Below, one piece after another: positions 61,581 to 64,000 of a stretch of 64,000 nucleotides of DNA; the stretch's first letter is position 1, and every line of letters starts with the position of its first letter. Made by a program: the position numbers and the translations under genes. Below the pieces are notes generated by a model that ran no database searches, was not told where the DNA came from, and saw nothing but the letters and a program-made list of their open reading frames with translations. This DNA is from Bacteroidales bacterium (GTDB lineage Bacteria > Bacteroidota > Bacteroidia > Bacteroidales > F082): contig JANJUV010000017.1 in the NCBI GenBank assembly GCA_024710405.1, positions 124,001-188,000 of the forward strand, read 5' to 3'.

Positions 61581-63566
61581 TTATTCTTCTTCGCAGGGCA
61601 TCAGAAGCTCAACCCTTGTGCCTGCTGCTGAACCCTTGTTATCGTAAAGGTCAGTAAAAGTAAAATAATATCTGTTTTCTTTGTTCTTGTCCATCAGTGC
61701 CAGTCTTTCACGGGTGAGCTGTAATCCCAGCGACCTGTGTGTGTCGGTTTGCTTTCGGCTCATTGCACCTGCTGCTTCACGACCAATTCCATTATCAATG
61801 ATCTCAACCTTGATGCCTGCCTCATCGGCTGAAAAGAAAACCTTAACTGTTCCTCCTTCCTGTTTTGGAAACAACCCATGAATAAGTGCATTTTCGATAA
61901 AGGGCTGGGTGAGCATGGGAGGCACATAGAGTTCGTCCGTTTTCAGATCGCCTGAAACTTCTATGTCAAAATCAAACCTGTTATTGAATCTCATTCGCTC
62001 CAACTCCAGATACAACCGCAAAGTTTTCACTTCCTCATCGAGCAATATCATCTCCTTGCGCGAATACTCAAGAATATGCCGCACCAGTTTTGAAAACTTG
62101 GTCAGGAATTCTGATGCTGTGTCCACATTGTTGCTCATGATGAAGCCATTTATGGTGTTGAGCGAATTGAACAGAAAATGCGGATTCATCTGAGACCTGA
62201 GCAATCGTTGTTCAATATCAGCGCGGGACCTTTCGAGTTGTTCTTTCAGCAATTTCTGCCGCTGTTTGTATCGTGTGTATAGTAAGTAAAGGATGACGAC
62301 GATGAGCAATGCCGCAAGGGTGGTGTACATTCTCAGGTTCTTCTGACGTTCAATCTCAAGCTCCTGCAAGGCTTTATCACGGCTCAGCAGTATTATTTCG
62401 TTTTCTTTCTTCCCTGTTTCATATTCTGTTCTGAGGCGGTCTATTTCTTTTTGACTGTTCAGGTTAAATAAACTGTCCTTTAATTGAGTGTATTTTATGA
62501 AGTGATCCAATGCTTTAATGCTGTTGCCCGACTTATTATACAGGTTGTAGGCTGCCAGATTAGCATCCTGCATGATTTTGGGGTCTTTGAGTTTGTTTGC
62601 TTCCTTCAGTCCTTCCGTTATAAATTGGTTTGCCTTGATAAAATCACCTGTTTCGAGATAAACATTGCCGATTCGGATGGATGATATGGCCAGAGCAGGA
62701 AGTACCATTCCGGAATTTGCTGTTTCACGGGCTTTATTGTAAAATGCCAGTGCATCCTGAAAGTTCTTTTCAGTTTGTTTCAGATCGCCCAGATTGATGT
62801 AGGCATTTGCCTGTGTTTTTGGAAGATTTCGGCTTAAAGTGATTTTAAGTGCCTCATTAAAGAAGATATATGCCGAATCGAAAACACCTTTTTCGCGGAA
62901 TAATTCGCCGATATTATTCAACAATGCAGACATACGGGTTGAGTCGCCCAGATCCCTCAGGTGTCCCAGGGCAAGGCGGTAATGCTCCAAAGCAGGCTCA
63001 AAGTGTTTCCAGTCGTAATAAACAATGGCAATATTATTCAGGGTGTATGCCATCATGTCTTTTTGGGATTTCTTTTCAGCAATCTCAAGCACCAGGCTGT
63101 AGTTCCGGATTGAAGCATCGTAATTTCCGGTTGATTTAAGCAGTATTCCGGTGTTATTCAGTGTATGAACGATTCCAAGCGTGTCCTTGATTTCCGTGAA
63201 GACTGCAAGAGCCAGATCGTAATAGAATCGTGCCGAATCGTAACCGGAGCCCACATAGTGCGCAATACCGAGCATATTGTAGGCCATTGCTTCACCCCGG
63301 CGGTTGTTGGCTTTGATTGAGTAATACAGCGCCTTCCGGCCATAGTCGAGCGAACGCGAAGGATCCGACTGATTAAAGGCGGAGGAAAGTGTCAGATAGT
63401 TTTTCATGCCCGATTCAGCGGAAAGCGTGTCGGCGAAGGGACTGCCCATCAATGCCGAAATCGAATCAATCTTGTTGTTTTGTGCTAAAGCATCACTGCC
63501 AAAAAAAAACAGTAAAAACAGGTATATCCAGAAAAACACCCATTTATGAAGCAACCACTCGCTCAT
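61581..63566 (-). CDS. LytS-like sensor histidine kinase with TPR sensor region
   Basis: 661 residues. Signal/anchor (FFWIYLFLLFFFGSDALAQ), then about seven TPR repeats in the periplasmic part (for example AMAYNMLGIAHYVGSGYDSARFYYDLAL-type units), a membrane helix near 420-440 (TLAALLIVVILYLLY), a short coiled coil and a His_kinase/HATPase pair. The phosphoacceptor His lies in QMNPHFLFNSLN; the ATP-binding region includes PFIENALIHGLFP and IIDNGIGRE. It signals to the adjacent LytTR regulator. Confidence 0.92.
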   Translation of the reverse strand: MSEWLLHKWVFFWIYLFLLFFFGSDALAQNNKIDSISALMGSPFADTLSAESGMKNYLTLSSAFNQSDPSRSLDYGRKALYYSIKANNRRGEAMAYNMLGIAHYVGSGYDSARFYYDLALAVFTEIKDTLGIVHTLNNTGILLKSTGNYDASIRNYSLVLEIAEKKSQKDMMAYTLNNIAIVYYDWKHFEPALEHYRLALGHLRDLGDSTRMSALLNNIGELFREKGVFDSAYIFFNEALKITLSRNLPKTQANAYINLGDLKQTEKNFQDALAFYNKARETANSGMVLPALAISSIRIGNVYLETGDFIKANQFITEGLKEANKLKDPKIMQDANLAAYNLYNKSGNSIKALDHFIKYTQLKDSLFNLNSQKEIDRLRTEYETGKKENEIILLSRDKALQELEIERQKNLRMYTTLAALLIVVILYLLYTRYKQRQKLLKEQLERSRADIEQRLLRSQMNPHFLFNSLNTINGFIMSNNVDTASEFLTKFSKLVRHILEYSRKEMILLDEEVKTLRLYLELERMRFNNRFDFDIEVSGDLKTDELYVPPMLTQPFIENALIHGLFPKQEGGTVKVFFSADEAGIKVEIIDNGIGREAAGAMSRKQTDTHRSLGLQLTRERLALMDKNKENRYYFTFTDLYDNKGSAAGTRVELLMPCEEE

Positions 63567-63733
63567 TTTAATCCACCTTTAACCCTGATTATTCTGCCGT
63601 TCAAAGATTGTTTCTTGACTAAACGTTGGCAATCAATTTATTTTGAGCCACATTGGAGCAGTCTGAACCAATCCGAAAACCAAAAGTACAAAGTTATTCA
63701 GGGAAAACAATAACCAACATAAAAAACGAATCC

Positions 63734-64000
63734 ATGAAATCAAAAATCCTATTCAAAGCACTATTTTCAATTACCCTCATCTTGACCAACTTCTTTATGT
63801 TCACAAGGACTTCACAGGGACAGGGAAGCGGAGAGGTAATCAATCTGGGGCTTTACGGCGGAGCCGCGATAGATCTCACTTACTGCAATGCCAACCAAAG
63901 ACTGTTTGCCGGAGTTACCACGCCCGGTTCTGTTTTTTTCACCGATGATGCCTGCGTAACCTGGACACGACCTTTCCCGACCGACTCATTGGAGTTTGCG
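63734..64000 (+). CDS. Secreted protein, N-terminal part (cut by window edge)
   Basis: An ATG at 63734 opens a frame of at least 89 codons running off the right end. It has a signal peptide (ILFKALFSITLILTNFFMFT, cleavage near TSQGQG), then a mature start with the GEVINLGLYGGAA segment and ANQRLFAGVTTPGSVFFTDD. A T9SS-exported propeller protein is plausible, but the C-terminus is outside the window. Divergent from the kinase gene. Confidence 0.75.
   Translation, partial: MKSKILFKALFSITLILTNFFMFTRTSQGQGSGEVINLGLYGGAAIDLTYCNANQRLFAGVTTPGSVFFTDDACVTWTRPFPTDSLEFA

Overview
The window looks like chromosomal DNA of a Bacteroidota bacterium, probably a Bacteroidales-type anaerobe or microaerobe. 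The signs are many TAnnTTTG (-7) promoter boxes, little Shine-Dalgarno signal, type IX secretion (T9SS) C-terminal domains, LytTR/LytS two-component proteins, Omp28-type lipoproteins, a panC-panD operon and a Na+-pumping methylmalonyl-CoA decarboxylase cluster. No rRNA gene, CRISPR array or complete transposase gene was seen.

Layout. 0-10 kb: the start of a secreted-protein gene, an ECF sigma operon, an envelope operon (TlpA thioredoxin, outer-membrane barrel, Omp28 lipoprotein), phosphomannose isomerase, a coiled-coil lipoprotein and an S9 peptidase. 10-24 kb: the succinate-propionate module: mutA-mutB, then mce-mmdA-oadG-BCCP-oadB. It is interrupted by gatE-gatD, the archaeal-type Glu-tRNA(Gln) amidotransferase, and an FG-GAP protein. 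24-39 kb: uridine kinase, a propeller lipoprotein, a DUF1289 protein, an AT-hook protein, a POT transporter, tRNA-Gln(CUG), glnS, fructosamine kinase, a T9SS protein, tRNA-Lys(CUU), meaB (GTPase chaperone of the mutase), TerC, glutamine synthetase and cydAB.

39.2-50.6 kb is an AT-rich accessory (defence) island with every gene on the + strand: DarT-DarG (DNA ADP-ribosylation toxin-antitoxin), a three-gene HipB-HipS-HipT-like kinase system with three exactly 40-bp-spaced upstream repeats, a CoiA-like nuclease with a small membrane protein, a Vsr / C5-methyltransferase / EVE-like+PD-(D/E)XK / putative REase modification-restriction group, a PEGA-SHOCT lipoprotein and a BRO-N protein. The island carries partial duplications: a promoter block A, a leader-plus-gene block B with a truncated coiA start, and a duplicated PEGA gene start. 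The intact A-B junction survives on the right; on the left darTG sits between A and B.

50.6-64 kb returns to core-like DNA: a T9SS beta-rich protein whose C-terminal domain and terminator are duplicated on both sides of a REP-hairpin pair, tatD, tcdA, a DUF2459 protein, an RlmI-like methyltransferase, the operon thioredoxin-panC-panD-flippase-like-rfaE2, a small unknown gene with zupT, a LytTR regulator with its TPR histidine kinase, and the start of another secreted-protein gene.

Working together: mutAB, MeaB, Mce and the decarboxylase can convert succinyl-CoA to propionyl-CoA while exporting Na+. GlnRS, tRNA-Gln, GatDE and glutamine synthetase place two routes to Gln-tRNA(Gln) in one window, which is the most notable core-genome feature. 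Functions are assigned by reading motifs; no database search was run.
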